Assembly (NCBI RefSeq): GCF_011008565.1
Contig: NZ_JAAIWK010000012.1
Location: 1 to 64,000 of the forward strand
Source of the DNA: Heyndrickxia ginsengihumi
GTDB taxonomy: Bacteria > Bacillota > Bacilli > Bacillales > Bacillaceae_C
Reading direction: 5' to 3'
DNA: 64,000 bases
The notes beneath the pieces were generated by a model that did not search any database, had not been told where the DNA came from, and saw nothing but the letters and a program-made list of their open reading frames with translations. Shown here in pieces: positions 53,943 to 63,150 of the stretch. A program made the position numbers and the translations under genes. Numbering within the stretch: the stretch's first letter is position 1; each line of letters begins with the position of its first letter.

Positions 53943-55367
53943 TTGGCAAGAGATTATGATGTAGTTGTATTAGGCGGTGGGACCGGAGGATATGTTGCAG
54001 CCATTCGTGCTTCACAGCTAGGATTAAAAACAGCTATTGTTGAAAGAAATAAATTAGGCGGAACATGTTTACATAAAGGATGTATACCTAGTAAAGCGCT
54101 ATTAAGAAGCGCTGAAGTATACAGTACAATTAAACGAAGTGAAGATTTTGGCATTCAAGTTTCCGATACAGTTTTACAGTTTCAACGTGTTCAGGATAGA
54201 AAGAATGCGATTGTAAATCAATTACATAAGGGAGTTCAACATCTAATAAAGCAAGGAAAAATTGACATTTTTAAAGGAACTGGCCGTATTCTCGGACCTT
54301 CTATCTTTTCACCGCTATCTGGAACAATTTCAGTTGAAATGGAAAATGGTGAAGAAAATGAAATGCTTATTCCTAAAAATGTCATTATTGCGACGGGATC
54401 ACGTCCCCGCTCATTGCCAAATTTAGAGATTGATGGACAGTTTGTTCTAACATCTGACGAGGCATTAGAGCTAAATGAATTACCTAAATCTATTATTATT
54501 GTAGGTGGTGGGGTAATTGGCATTGAATGGGCCTCTATGTTAGCTGATTTTGGTGTGCAAGTAACGATTTGTGAATTTTCAAAGCATATCGTACCAACAG
54601 AGGATCAGGAAATCTCAAAAGAAATTCATCGATTGCTAAAGAAAAAGGGTGTAACAATTTGTACCGATGCCAAAATTATGCCAGAGACTTTGAAGATAGA
54701 AGCAGGACAAGTAACGATACAAGCAGCAATGGAGAAAGAAACGCGGTTGTTTCAAGCTGAAAAAATTCTCGTTTCTGTTGGCAGAAGGGCTAATATAGAA
54801 AGCATTGGTCTTGAAAATACAGACATTGAAATAGACCATGGCGTGATAAAAGTAAATGAACATTTACAAACGAAAGAGGCTCATATTTATGCCATTGGTG
54901 ATGTCATTGGTGGCTTGCAATTGGCACATGTTGCTTCACGTGAAGGGATCGTTGCTGTTGAACATATTGCTGGCTTGGATCCTGAACCAATTGATGCTCA
55001 TCTTGTACCAAAATGTATTTATACGAGTCCTGAAATTGCAAGTGTTGGGTATACAGAAGAGGAAGCAAAGGATAAAGGATACAATGTTAAAGTTGGCAAG
55101 TTCTCATTTAAAGCAATTGGAAAAGCACTTGTCTATGGAGAATCAGACGGTTTTGTAAAAATTATAGCTGATCAAGAAACCAACGATGTCCTTGGGGTGC
55201 ATATGATAGGTCCCCATGTAACAGATATGATCTCTGAAGCAGGCTTGGCCCGGGTATTGGATGCAACTCCTTGGGAAATCGCCCAGACGATTCATCCACA
55301 TCCTACTTTAAGTGAAGCAATTGGTGAGGCAGCGCTAGCAGTCGATGGGATTGCGATTCATTCATAA
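53943..55367 (+). CDS. lpdV: Dihydrolipoyl dehydrogenase of the branched-chain keto acid complex
   Basis: 474 residues from TTG 53943 behind AAAGGAGGAG. E3 subunit: FAD site VVVLGGGTGGYVAAIRASQLG, redox disulphide Cys42/Cys47 (GGTCLHKGC), NAD site IIIVGGGVIGIEWASMLADFG, and C-terminal base His in IHPHPTLSEA. Reoxidises the lipoyl group with NAD+. In B. subtilis it is preceded by ptb, bcd and buk; here it is the first gene. Confidence 0.95.
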   Translation: MARDYDVVVLGGGTGGYVAAIRASQLGLKTAIVERNKLGGTCLHKGCIPSKALLRSAEVYSTIKRSEDFGIQVSDTVLQFQRVQDRKNAIVNQLHKGVQHLIKQGKIDIFKGTGRILGPSIFSPLSGTISVEMENGEENEMLIPKNVIIATGSRPRSLPNLEIDGQFVLTSDEALELNELPKSIIIVGGGVIGIEWASMLADFGVQVTICEFSKHIVPTEDQEISKEIHRLLKKKGVTICTDAKIMPETLKIEAGQVTIQAAMEKETRLFQAEKILVSVGRRANIESIGLENTDIEIDHGVIKVNEHLQTKEAHIYAIGDVIGGLQLAHVASREGIVAVEHIAGLDPEPIDAHLVPKCIYTSPEIASVGYTEEEAKDKGYNVKVGKFSFKAIGKALVYGESDGFVKIIADQETNDVLGVHMIGPHVTDMISEAGLARVLDATPWEIAQTIHPHPTLSEAIGEAALAVDGIAIHS

Positions 55368-55401
55368 GTGTTCAAATAAAAATGGCTAAGGAGGATATCA
55401 A

Positions 55402-56397
55402 ATGACAGAAAATCGACATAAAGCATTAGGGCTGACAGATCAAGAAGCCCTCAACATGTATGAAACGATGTTAGAGGCACGCAGAATTGATGAACGTATG
55501 TGGCTATTAAATCGTTCAGGAAAAATACCATTTGTTATTTCTTGTCAAGGACAAGAGGCAGCACAAGTAGGAGCTGCATTTGCGCTAGATAATCAAAAAG
55601 ATTATATATTGCCATATTATCGTGATTTAGCTGTTGTATTACGATTTGGAATGACAGCTAAAGATTTATTTCTTGCCGCTTTCGCAAAGGCGGAGGACCC
55701 GAATTCAGGAGGGCGACAAATGCCTGGTCACTTTGGGCAAAAGAAGAATCGAATTGTGACACAGTCATCACCAGTTACAACGCAAGTTCCGCATGCGGTT
55801 GGGATTGCTTTAGCGGCGAAGATGGAGAAAAAGGATATTGTTTCATTTGTTACATTTGGAGAAGGTTCATCAAACCAAGGTGATTTTCATGAAGGAGCAA
55901 ATTTTGCAGCAGTTCAAAAATTACCTGTCATCTTAATGTGTGAAAATAATCAATATGCGATTTCTGTTCCGGCTGAAAAACAATTAGGAAATACGCGTGT
56001 TTCAGATCGAGCGATCGGCTATGGAATGCCTGGATTCACAGTTGATGGAATGGACCCGTTAGCAGTCTATGAAGTAACAAAAGCAGCGGCTGATCGTGCA
56101 AGACGCGGAGAAGGACCAACATTGATCGAAACAGTAACATATCGTTTCACAGCCCATTCATCAGATGACGATGATCGTTCATATCGTTCACAAGAAGAAG
56201 TGGCAACTGCAAAGGCAAATGATCCAATTTATAAATTCGGGCAATACTTGAGAGAAATTGGACTGTTAAATGATCAACTAGAAAAGGATATCAATGATCG
56301 TATCATGAAAGCAGTCAACGAAGCCACTGATTATGCTGAAAATGCTCCGTATCAAGAACCGGAACAAACATTGAAATATGTCTATGCTGAGGAGTAA
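55402..56397 (+). CDS. bkdAA: Branched-chain 2-oxo acid dehydrogenase E1 alpha
   Basis: 331 residues, AAGGAGGAT ribosome site. TPP-dependent decarboxylase subunit: GEGSSNQGDFHEGANFAAVQKLPVI-N TPP/Mg motif (about 154-180), GRQMPGHFGQ, and phospho-loop-like RFTAHSSDDDDRSYR. Decarboxylates the keto acids of Val, Leu and Ile; the acyl-CoA products are primers of branched fatty acids. Confidence 0.96.
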   Translation: MTENRHKALGLTDQEALNMYETMLEARRIDERMWLLNRSGKIPFVISCQGQEAAQVGAAFALDNQKDYILPYYRDLAVVLRFGMTAKDLFLAAFAKAEDPNSGGRQMPGHFGQKKNRIVTQSSPVTTQVPHAVGIALAAKMEKKDIVSFVTFGEGSSNQGDFHEGANFAAVQKLPVILMCENNQYAISVPAEKQLGNTRVSDRAIGYGMPGFTVDGMDPLAVYEVTKAAADRARRGEGPTLIETVTYRFTAHSSDDDDRSYRSQEEVATAKANDPIYKFGQYLREIGLLNDQLEKDINDRIMKAVNEATDYAENAPYQEPEQTLKYVYAEE

Positions 56398-56409
56398 GGG
56401 GGAACATAT

Positions 56410-57393
56410 ATGGCGGTAATTTCATATATAGATGCAATTACAATGGCAATACGTGAAGAAATGGAACGTGATTCCAAAGTTTTTATTCTTGGTGAGGATG
56501 TTGGTAAAAAGGGCGGTGTCTTTAAAGCAACCACTGGTTTATTTGAACAATTTGGCGAAGAGAGAGTCATTGACACGCCCCTAGCCGAATCTGCAATCGC
56601 AGGGGTAGGTATTGGCGCTGCGATGTATGGAATGCGGCCGATTGCTGAAATTCAGTTTTCAGATTTCATTTTACCTGCAGTTAATCAAATTATGTCAGAA
56701 GCAGCCCGCATTCGATATCGCTCAAATAATGATTGGCATTGTCCGATTGTTATTCGCGCCCCATATGGAGGCGGTGTTCATGGTGCTTTATATCACTCAC
56801 AATCAATGGAAGCGATTTTTGCAAATCAGCCAGGTTTGAAAATTGTGATGCCTTCAACCCCTTATGATGCAAAAGGACTATTAAAAGCAGCTGTACGTGA
56901 TGAGGATCCTGTTCTATTCTTCGAGCATAAACGCGCATATCGTTTAATTAAGGGGGAAGTACCTGAAGATGATTATGTACTGCCGATCGGTAAGGCAGAT
57001 GTAAAACGTCAAGGTGACGATATTACAGTGATTACGTACGGACTATGCGTTCATTTTGCATTGCAGGCAGCTGAGAAATTAGCTCAAGATGGTATAGAAA
57101 CGCACATTCTTGATTTAAGAACTGTGTATCCTCTTGACAAAGATGCAATTATCGAAGCGGCTTCTAAGACAGGAAAAGTATTATTAATTACGGAAGATAA
57201 CAAAGAAGGAAGCATTATTAGTGAAGTATCGGCTATTATTGCTGAAAACTGCCTTTTTGATTTAGATGCGCCGATCATGCGTTTAGCAGGTCCTGATACA
57301 CCTGCAATGCCATTTGCACCAACAATGGAAAAATATTTTATGATGAATCCTGAAAAAGTGGAAAAAGCAATGCGTGAATTGGCTGAATTTTAA
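56410..57393 (+). CDS. bkdAB: Branched-chain 2-oxo acid dehydrogenase E1 beta
   Basis: 327 residues, AAGGGGGAA ribosome site. Pyr domain with FILGEDVGKKGGVFKAT and DTPLAESAIAGVGIGAAMYGM; C-terminal VLLITEDNKEGSIISEVSAII. Forms the alpha2beta2 E1 with BkdAA, 12 bases upstream. Confidence 0.96.
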   Translation: MAVISYIDAITMAIREEMERDSKVFILGEDVGKKGGVFKATTGLFEQFGEERVIDTPLAESAIAGVGIGAAMYGMRPIAEIQFSDFILPAVNQIMSEAARIRYRSNNDWHCPIVIRAPYGGGVHGALYHSQSMEAIFANQPGLKIVMPSTPYDAKGLLKAAVRDEDPVLFFEHKRAYRLIKGEVPEDDYVLPIGKADVKRQGDDITVITYGLCVHFALQAAEKLAQDGIETHILDLRTVYPLDKDAIIEAASKTGKVLLITEDNKEGSIISEVSAIIAENCLFDLDAPIMRLAGPDTPAMPFAPTMEKYFMMNPEKVEKAMRELAEF

Positions 57394-57444
57394 TCAGCTT
57401 AATATAACAATGAATGACTTTTTATTGCTAGGGAGGAAATCTTA

Positions 57445-58731
57445 TTGGCTATTGAAAAAATGAAAATGCCTCAATTAGGGGAAAGTGTAACAGAAGGAAC
57501 GATCAGCAAATGGCTTGTTTCTCCTGGAGACCATGTTCAAAAATATGATCCAATTGCAGAAGTTATGACTGATAAGGTAAATGCCGAAGTGCCCTCATCC
57601 TTTTCGGGCGAAATTGTGGAACTGATTGCAAAAGAGGATGAAACTTTAAGCGTTGGTGAAGTGATTTGTACGATAAAACTAGAGGGCCAAGAAGAAGATA
57701 GTAGTTCTATGTCAAACATAGTTGAAGAAGATCAACAGGATTCAACTGCTTCTATTGCTCCTGTCAAACTTGGGGATCAAGGGAAGAAACTCCGTTATTC
57801 TCCAGCTGTACTAAAACTTTCGCAGGAACATCAAATTGATCTTACGAAAGTGAATGGAACTGGTAAAGACGGGAGAATCACACGGAAGGATTTATTGAAA
57901 CTGATTGAACATGGTAACATTTCGACAGCAAATAATGCTGAAGTTGTAACAGGTAAGCAAGAAGTGAAAGAGGCTAAGCAAACAAGTATATCTATACCTG
58001 TTTCTTCGGGAGCACAAGGTATTCAGAAAGGCGATATTGTCAAACCAGTAAGTGGCGTTCGTAAGGCTATTGCTAATAATATGCTACGCAGTAAGCATGA
58101 AATTCCACATGCATGGATGATGATGGAAGTCGATGTGACAAATCTTGTTGCCTATCGTGATTCTCTTAAACAAGAATTTAAACAACGTGAAGGCTTTAAT
58201 CTTACTTACTTTGCTTTCTTTGTGAAGGCTGTTGCTCAGGCATTAAAGGAATTTCCAGAATTGAATTCAATGTGGGTTGACGATCAAATTGTTCAAAAAC
58301 AAGAGGTTAATCTTTCGATTGCCGTCGCAACAGAAGATGCTCTTTTCGTTCCTGTCATAAAGAATGCTGATGAAAAGTCTATTAAAGGAATTGCCCGCAA
58401 TATTACGGAATTGGCACAAAAAGTACGAACTGGTTCTTTGAAAGCCGAAGATATGAGCGGCGGTACTTTTACTGTCAATAATACTGGTTCGTTTGGATCA
58501 GTACAATCGATGGGCATTATTAATTATCCACAAGCTGCGATTTTACAAGTAGAAGCGATCGTAAAACGCCCAGTTGTCATGAATAACGGAATGATTGCTG
58601 TTCGAGATATGGTAAACCTATGTTTATCTCTTGATCATCGTATTTTAGATGGCCTTATTTGCGGTAAATTTTTAAAACGAGTTAAAGAATTGCTTGAAAA
58701 TATATCAGCAGAAAATACTTCTGTATATTAG
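57445..58731 (+). CDS. bkdB: Lipoamide acyltransferase E2 of the branched-chain complex
   Basis: 428 residues from TTG 57445 behind GGGAGG. One lipoyl domain (lipoyl Lys44 in MTDKVNAEVP), a peripheral-subunit-binding domain (LRYSPAVLKLSQEHQIDLTKVNGTGKDGRITRKDLL), and the acyltransferase domain with the catalytic LSLDHRILDG near the C-terminus. It forms the complex core and depends on the LipM route for lipoylation. Last gene of the operon. Confidence 0.96.
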   Translation: MAIEKMKMPQLGESVTEGTISKWLVSPGDHVQKYDPIAEVMTDKVNAEVPSSFSGEIVELIAKEDETLSVGEVICTIKLEGQEEDSSSMSNIVEEDQQDSTASIAPVKLGDQGKKLRYSPAVLKLSQEHQIDLTKVNGTGKDGRITRKDLLKLIEHGNISTANNAEVVTGKQEVKEAKQTSISIPVSSGAQGIQKGDIVKPVSGVRKAIANNMLRSKHEIPHAWMMMEVDVTNLVAYRDSLKQEFKQREGFNLTYFAFFVKAVAQALKEFPELNSMWVDDQIVQKQEVNLSIAVATEDALFVPVIKNADEKSIKGIARNITELAQKVRTGSLKAEDMSGGTFTVNNTGSFGSVQSMGIINYPQAAILQVEAIVKRPVVMNNGMIAVRDMVNLCLSLDHRILDGLICGKFLKRVKELLENISAENTSVY

Positions 58732-58802
58732 TAACAACGTGTTATAAGCAGTCTACCAAAATGAAGTTTATGTTAGAAATGGCTTCCTTTAAGATTTAAA
58801 AA

Positions 58803-58890
58803 GGATGGAAGGCTTCCTTGGGAAAAGCAAATCAAACGGGAGACGCTGGGGATTGTATCGCCCTGGAAAGCGAATATTTGAAGCGGAAAA
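58803..58890 (+). repeat. Decayed dispersed intergenic repeat (copy 4)
   Basis: AAGGCTTCCTTGGGAAAAGC, GGGAGACGCTGGGGA, CCCTGGAAAGCGAA and TGAAGCGGAAAAT follow the same order of blocks as the other copies. It sits in the ~500-base gap between bkdB and fruR. Confidence 0.6.
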
Positions 58891-58927
58891 TAGCTTTCTT
58901 TTTTAATTACTGTTTATATACAATCAT

Positions 58928-58965
58928 GAGGGTCTGACCTTTGTTAAAAGGCGGGCTCTTTTTTG
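58928..58965 (+). terminator. bkd operon terminator
   Basis: GGGTCTG(A)CCTTT pairs with AAAGGCGGGCTC, with one bulged A and several G-T pairs, then six T. About 200 bases after bkdB, with the repeat inserted between. Confidence 0.6.
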
Positions 58966-59101
58966 TATATGACTCATTCTTCTGTTTTCTTTCAAAACCA
59001 GTCATGCTCTATAAAAATAGACTTATGATATTATGTCTATTTTGTTAATTAAATCGCTCACAAAATAGAAATGCTAGTTAGGAACCTTTATATAGCAGTG
59101 T

Positions 59102-59115
59102 TGAGAGCGGTTTCT
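59102..59115 (+). promoter_or_regulatory. cre-like CcpA site ahead of fruR
   Basis: TGAGAGCGGTTTCT fits the cre pattern at 12 of 14 positions and lies about 45 bases ahead of the promoter. Confidence 0.45.
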
Positions 59116-59155
59116 TCATCCATAGATGTTTATGACTGATTTTGAATGAATTTTG

Positions 59156-59184
59156 TTGATTTCTGTCGGTTTTGATTGTAAAAT
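59156..59184 (+). promoter_or_regulatory. Sigma-A promoter of fruR-fruK-fruA
   Basis: TTGATT, 17-base spacer, TAAAAT; 43 bases before the fruR start. Confidence 0.55.
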
Positions 59185-59227
59185 GAAGTTGTGTAGAAAT
59201 GAATGCACTTACAAGGTAGGGATGTTG

Positions 59228-59977
59228 ATGTTAACTGAACAAAGGCATCGAATGATACTAGAGCTATTAAAAAGTAAAAATATCGTTAGTATCCAGGAAT
59301 TTACTGCATATACAAATTCATCCGAATCTACGATCCGCCGAGATCTAACACAGCTTGAAAAAAAGAAGCTGTTAAAACGAATTCACGGTGGAGCCCAACG
59401 TTTACATGGTAAGTTACAGGAACCAAATATTGTTGAAAAAACGGCTCAAAACACACGGGTAAAGGAGAAAATCGGACTTTATGCAGCTTCATTAGTGGAA
59501 AAAGATGATTGTATTTACTTAGATGCAGGCTCAACGACTATGCAAATGATTCAATACTTAAATCCTGGTAATCATATGGTAGTCGTAACAAATGGTATTA
59601 CGCTTATTCCTCATTTGCTAGCAAAGGGGATTAAAACATATTTAATTGGTGGACTTGTCAAACCAAGGACAGAAGCTGTCATTGGGAGCGGTGCTTTGAA
59701 CGATATTAATGGGTATCGTTTTGATAAATGCTTTTTAGGCACAAATGGCATACATCCGAAGCTAGGATGTACGACACCTGACCCTGAAGAAGCAATTCTT
59801 AAATCTAAAGCTTTAGAACTATCACAAGAAGGGTTTATTCTTGCTGATGATTCAAAATTTGGAGAGATTTCTTTTTCAAAATTCGCAGAACTATCAGATG
59901 TTACGATTATTACGAATGAGCTAGAACAGGAAATACTATCAATCTATCAAGAAAAAACAGAAATAAAGGTTGTGTAA
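59228..59977 (+). CDS. fruR: DeoR-family fructose operon repressor FruR
   Basis: 249 residues from ATG 59228, 7 bases after AAGGTAGG; two further upstream starts are less well placed. N-terminal winged helix (HRMILELLKSKNIVSIQEF, SSESTIRRDLTQLEKKKLLKRIHGGA) and the DeoR sugar-phosphate domain (YLDAGSTTMQMI, VTNGI, FLGTNGIHPKLGCTTPDPEEA). Likely inducer is fructose 1-phosphate. First of three co-directed genes; four bases separate it from fruK. Confidence 0.94.
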   Translation: MLTEQRHRMILELLKSKNIVSIQEFTAYTNSSESTIRRDLTQLEKKKLLKRIHGGAQRLHGKLQEPNIVEKTAQNTRVKEKIGLYAASLVEKDDCIYLDAGSTTMQMIQYLNPGNHMVVVTNGITLIPHLLAKGIKTYLIGGLVKPRTEAVIGSGALNDINGYRFDKCFLGTNGIHPKLGCTTPDPEEAILKSKALELSQEGFILADDSKFGEISFSKFAELSDVTIITNELEQEILSIYQEKTEIKVV

Positions 59978-59981
59978 AATC

Positions 59982-60893
59982 ATGATTTATACTGTAACAC
60001 TTAATCCATCCGTCGATTATATCGTCAAAGTGAATGATTTTGAGGTTGGCGGGTTGAATCGTTCTATCATGGATACTAAATTCCCAGGTGGTAAAGGAAT
60101 TAATGTTTCACGAGTATTAAAAAGATTGAATGTTTCTTCCACTGCGTTAGGATTTATCGGCGGATTCACGGGGAACTATATCGAACAATTTTTAAAAACT
60201 GAAGGCATTTCAACTGATTTTGTACAAGTTGAGGAAGATACAAGAATCAATATTAAATTGAAAACTGAAAAAGAAACCGAGATTAATGGCCAAGGTCCAA
60301 TTATTACAGAACAAACGTTAAAACAATTTATTGGAAAAATTGAGCAGCTTAATGAAGATGATCTTATTCTTTTCTCTGGAAGTATCCCGAGTTCATTGCC
60401 AGCAACAATATATGTAGATCTAATAAAAAGATGCCAAGAAAAACATATTCGCGTAATTGCCGATGTTTCTGGAGAATCTTTAAATCATGTGATCCATGCA
60501 AATCCTTTTTTAATTAAACCAAATCATCACGAAATTGGCGAAATTTTTAATACGAAAATAGAAACAGTAGAAGATGCCCATTTGTATGGACGCAAGCTTC
60601 TAGATCTAGGTGTGCAAAATGTGATCGTTTCAATGGCTGAAAAAGGAGCACTTTTCTTAAATAAAGATAGTGCATACTATGCAACGGCCCCTAGAGGGAT
60701 AGTGAAAAATTCCGTTGGTGCTGGGGATTCTGTTGTTGCAGGTTTTCTTAGTCAATTTTCACAAGGTAAATCTTATGAGGAAGCATTTCGAGTGGGAGTT
60801 GCATGTGGTAGTGCGACAGCGTTTTCTTTGGAGTTATGTACAAAAGATGAAGTAGAAACCCTTTTACCGCAAGTAAAAGTTCAAAACCTTTAA
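59982..60893 (+). CDS. fruK: 1-phosphofructokinase
   Basis: 303 residues from ATG 59982 behind AAAGGTTGTG. PfkB family: TLNPSVDYIV, N-terminal signature GGKGINVSRVLKRL, and C-terminal NSVGAGDSVVAGFL with the catalytic Asp. Phosphorylates fructose 1-phosphate from FruA to fructose 1,6-bisphosphate. Confidence 0.96.
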   Translation: MIYTVTLNPSVDYIVKVNDFEVGGLNRSIMDTKFPGGKGINVSRVLKRLNVSSTALGFIGGFTGNYIEQFLKTEGISTDFVQVEEDTRINIKLKTEKETEINGQGPIITEQTLKQFIGKIEQLNEDDLILFSGSIPSSLPATIYVDLIKRCQEKHIRVIADVSGESLNHVIHANPFLIKPNHHEIGEIFNTKIETVEDAHLYGRKLLDLGVQNVIVSMAEKGALFLNKDSAYYATAPRGIVKNSVGAGDSVVAGFLSQFSQGKSYEEAFRVGVACGSATAFSLELCTKDEVETLLPQVKVQNL

Positions 60894-60907
60894 AGGGGGA
60901 GACAACG

Positions 60908-62782
60908 ATGAAGATTACTGAGCTTCTTACAAAAGAAACAATGAAACTAGATTTGCAAGCGACATCAAAGACATCTGTCATTGATGAGCTTGTAAATGTA
61001 CTAGCATCTGCTGATAAACTAAGTGATAAAGAACAATACAAACAAGCGGTATTAGCACGTGAGGCCCAAAGTACAACAGGGATTGGGGAAGGAATTGCAA
61101 TCCCGCATGCGAAAACGGCTGCCGTAAAGTCGCCGGCAATTGCCTTCGGTCGCTCAATACAAGGCATTGATTATGAAGCTTTTGATGGAACAGACAGTCA
61201 TTTGTTTTTTATGATTGCTGCAAGTGAAGGAGCAAATAACACTCATTTAGAAGCACTTTCAAGACTTTCAAGTATGCTTATGAATGCTGAAGTTAGAAAT
61301 GCTTTATTAGCAGCAAAAACAAAAGATGAAGTGATTTCTATTATTAATCAGCATGACGAAGATGACGAAGAACACCATGAAAACGTCGAAGCAACAAATA
61401 AAGGCCTCGTATTGGCAGTAACAGCTTGTCCTACTGGTATTGCCCACACATATATGGCCGCTGATTCATTGAAAGAAAAAGCAAAAGAATTAGATATTCC
61501 TTTTAAAGTGGAAACGAATGGTTCTACAGGAGCGAAAAATATTTTGACCCCTGAGGAAATTGAACAGGCAACAGCGATTATTGTTGCAGCAGATAAGCAA
61601 GTTGAAATGGAGCGTTTTAAAGGTAAACATGTTATTGAAGTACCTGTAGCAGATGGAATTCGCCGTCCGAAAGAATTACTTGAACAAGCTTTAAAACAAG
61701 ATGCCCCAATTTTTAAGGGATCTGGTGAAAAGGCAAGCAGTAATGATGGGAAAGAAGTAAAGCAACGAAATGGATTTTATAAGCATTTAATGAATGGTGT
61801 TTCTAATATGTTACCGCTTGTTGTAGGCGGTGGAATTTTGATTGCGATTTCATTTATGTTTGGAATTCATTCATTTGAACCAAAAGATCCGTCATATAAT
61901 CGTTTTTCGGAGGCATTGCATTTCATTGGTGGCTCAAATGCCTTTACATTAATGGTGCCAATTTTAGCAGGTTTCATTGCAATGAGTATTGCTGATCGTC
62001 CAGGTCTTGCTCCAGGGTTAGTCGGCGGTTTCATGGCTTCCCAACAAGGTGCTGGGTTTTTAGGAGGACTTATTGCCGGATTTTTAGCTGGTTATGTTAC
62101 AAATTTAGTGAAAAAGCTTTTTGTAAAGCTACCACAATCATTAGAGGGAATTAAACCAGTATTCTTATATCCGTTATTTAGTATCTTCATTACCGGTGTT
62201 ATTATGTTTTTCGTCATTGATAAACCAGTTATGATGTTTATGAACTATTTAACACATTTCTTAAATGAACTAGGAACAGGGAACTTAATGCTACTCGGTA
62301 TCATTCTTGGCGGTATGATGGCAATCGATATGGGTGGTCCATTTAATAAGGCAGCCTTTACATTCGGTATTGCCATGATTGATGCCGGAAATTACGCACC
62401 ACATGCAGCTGTAATGGCAGGCGGTATGGTTCCACCTTTAGGTATTGCACTTGCAACGACGATTTTTAGAAAAAAATTCACAAAAAAAGAAAGAGATACA
62501 GGGCTTTCATGTTATGTACTTGGTGCATGCTTCATTACAGAAGGAGCAATTCCATTTGCAGCTTCTGATCCAGCCCGTGTGCTCCCGGCTTCCATTATTG
62601 GTTCTGCGGTAGCTGGTGCCCTTACAATGATGTTCCATATTCAATTACGTGCACCACATGGAGGAATTTTCGTTATTCCTTTTGTCGGCGGAAATCCTTT
62701 ACTTTATGCATTAGCAATTATAATCGGGGCAGTTGTTACAGCTGTGTTGCTTGGAATCTTGAAGAAAAAAGTTGTTGAATAA
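60908..62782 (+). CDS. fruA: Fructose-specific PTS transporter EIIABC
   Basis: 624 residues, AAGGGGGAG ribosome site. EIIA with His67 (GIAIPHAKT, about 1-150), EIIB with Cys174 (VTACPTGIAHTYMAADSLK, about 165-265), EIIC membrane domain (about 290-620, about nine helices; GGPFNKAAFTFG and ITEGAIPFAASDPARVLP). Takes up fructose with phosphorylation to fructose 1-phosphate. Same A-B-C order as B. subtilis FruA. Confidence 0.96.
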   Translation: MKITELLTKETMKLDLQATSKTSVIDELVNVLASADKLSDKEQYKQAVLAREAQSTTGIGEGIAIPHAKTAAVKSPAIAFGRSIQGIDYEAFDGTDSHLFFMIAASEGANNTHLEALSRLSSMLMNAEVRNALLAAKTKDEVISIINQHDEDDEEHHENVEATNKGLVLAVTACPTGIAHTYMAADSLKEKAKELDIPFKVETNGSTGAKNILTPEEIEQATAIIVAADKQVEMERFKGKHVIEVPVADGIRRPKELLEQALKQDAPIFKGSGEKASSNDGKEVKQRNGFYKHLMNGVSNMLPLVVGGGILIAISFMFGIHSFEPKDPSYNRFSEALHFIGGSNAFTLMVPILAGFIAMSIADRPGLAPGLVGGFMASQQGAGFLGGLIAGFLAGYVTNLVKKLFVKLPQSLEGIKPVFLYPLFSIFITGVIMFFVIDKPVMMFMNYLTHFLNELGTGNLMLLGIILGGMMAIDMGGPFNKAAFTFGIAMIDAGNYAPHAAVMAGGMVPPLGIALATTIFRKKFTKKERDTGLSCYVLGACFITEGAIPFAASDPARVLPASIIGSAVAGALTMMFHIQLRAPHGGIFVIPFVGGNPLLYALAIIIGAVVTAVLLGILKKKVVE

Positions 62783-62787
62783 TGAAA

Positions 62788-62857
62788 AATAGGAGCTGTG
62801 ATGAACTGACTTTAAGCATTATACTTAAGGCAGTTCAATCAGCTCCTATTATTTTTT
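62788..62857 (+). terminator. fru operon terminator
   Basis: A long stem: AATAGGAGCTG with CAGCTCCTATT outside, GAACTG with CAGTTC and CTTAAG inside, then TATTTTTT. Confidence 0.9.
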
Positions 62858-62865
62858 AATAAAAA

Positions 62866-62926
62866 TTGGATAGCAAATAAAGCTATCCAAAACATCTAGG
62901 GAGTTTAGGGGTATGGATCTAGATGT
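62866..62926. other. Two adjacent hairpins between fruA and brxB
   Basis: TTGGATAGC-AAATAAA-GCTATCCAA (62866-62890) is perfect; ACATCTAG (62892-62899) pairs with CTAGATGT (62919-62926). No ORF with a ribosome site is seen and no T run follows. Confidence 0.5.
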
Positions 62927-62988
62927 AATACTATTGTTACCAATAATATGCGAATTTAAACTTACTCGTACTAATAGCAAGATCTCTA

Positions 62989-63026
62989 GAGCGGAAGGAA
63001 ACGAACATCCTGAAGCGGGAATCACC
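62989..63026 (+). repeat. Short remnant of the dispersed repeat family (copy 5)
   Basis: AGCGGAAGGAAACGAACATC then CTGAAGCGGGAATCACC: outer blocks only, as in 266-303. Confidence 0.45.
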
Positions 63027-63150
63027 CTCTCCCATTTTAAAAAAATTAAAAGTGAAAAGTTAAAGAAAATGAACAGAAAAATTGAAAGATTAACGGTAAA
63101 CCTGCTATGATAAAGAGTAGTATTGTAAGTATGAAGAAAGGATGAGTTAA

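Noticed and set aside
60748-61167. 139-codon minus-strand frame across fruK/fruA
   Set aside because: It crosses two firm genes and their junction, has no ribosome site and is a shadow frame.
62913-63110. 65-codon plus-strand frame before brxB
   Set aside because: Its start has no ribosome site worth the name, it runs through a hairpin and a repeat remnant, and the composition is not protein-like.
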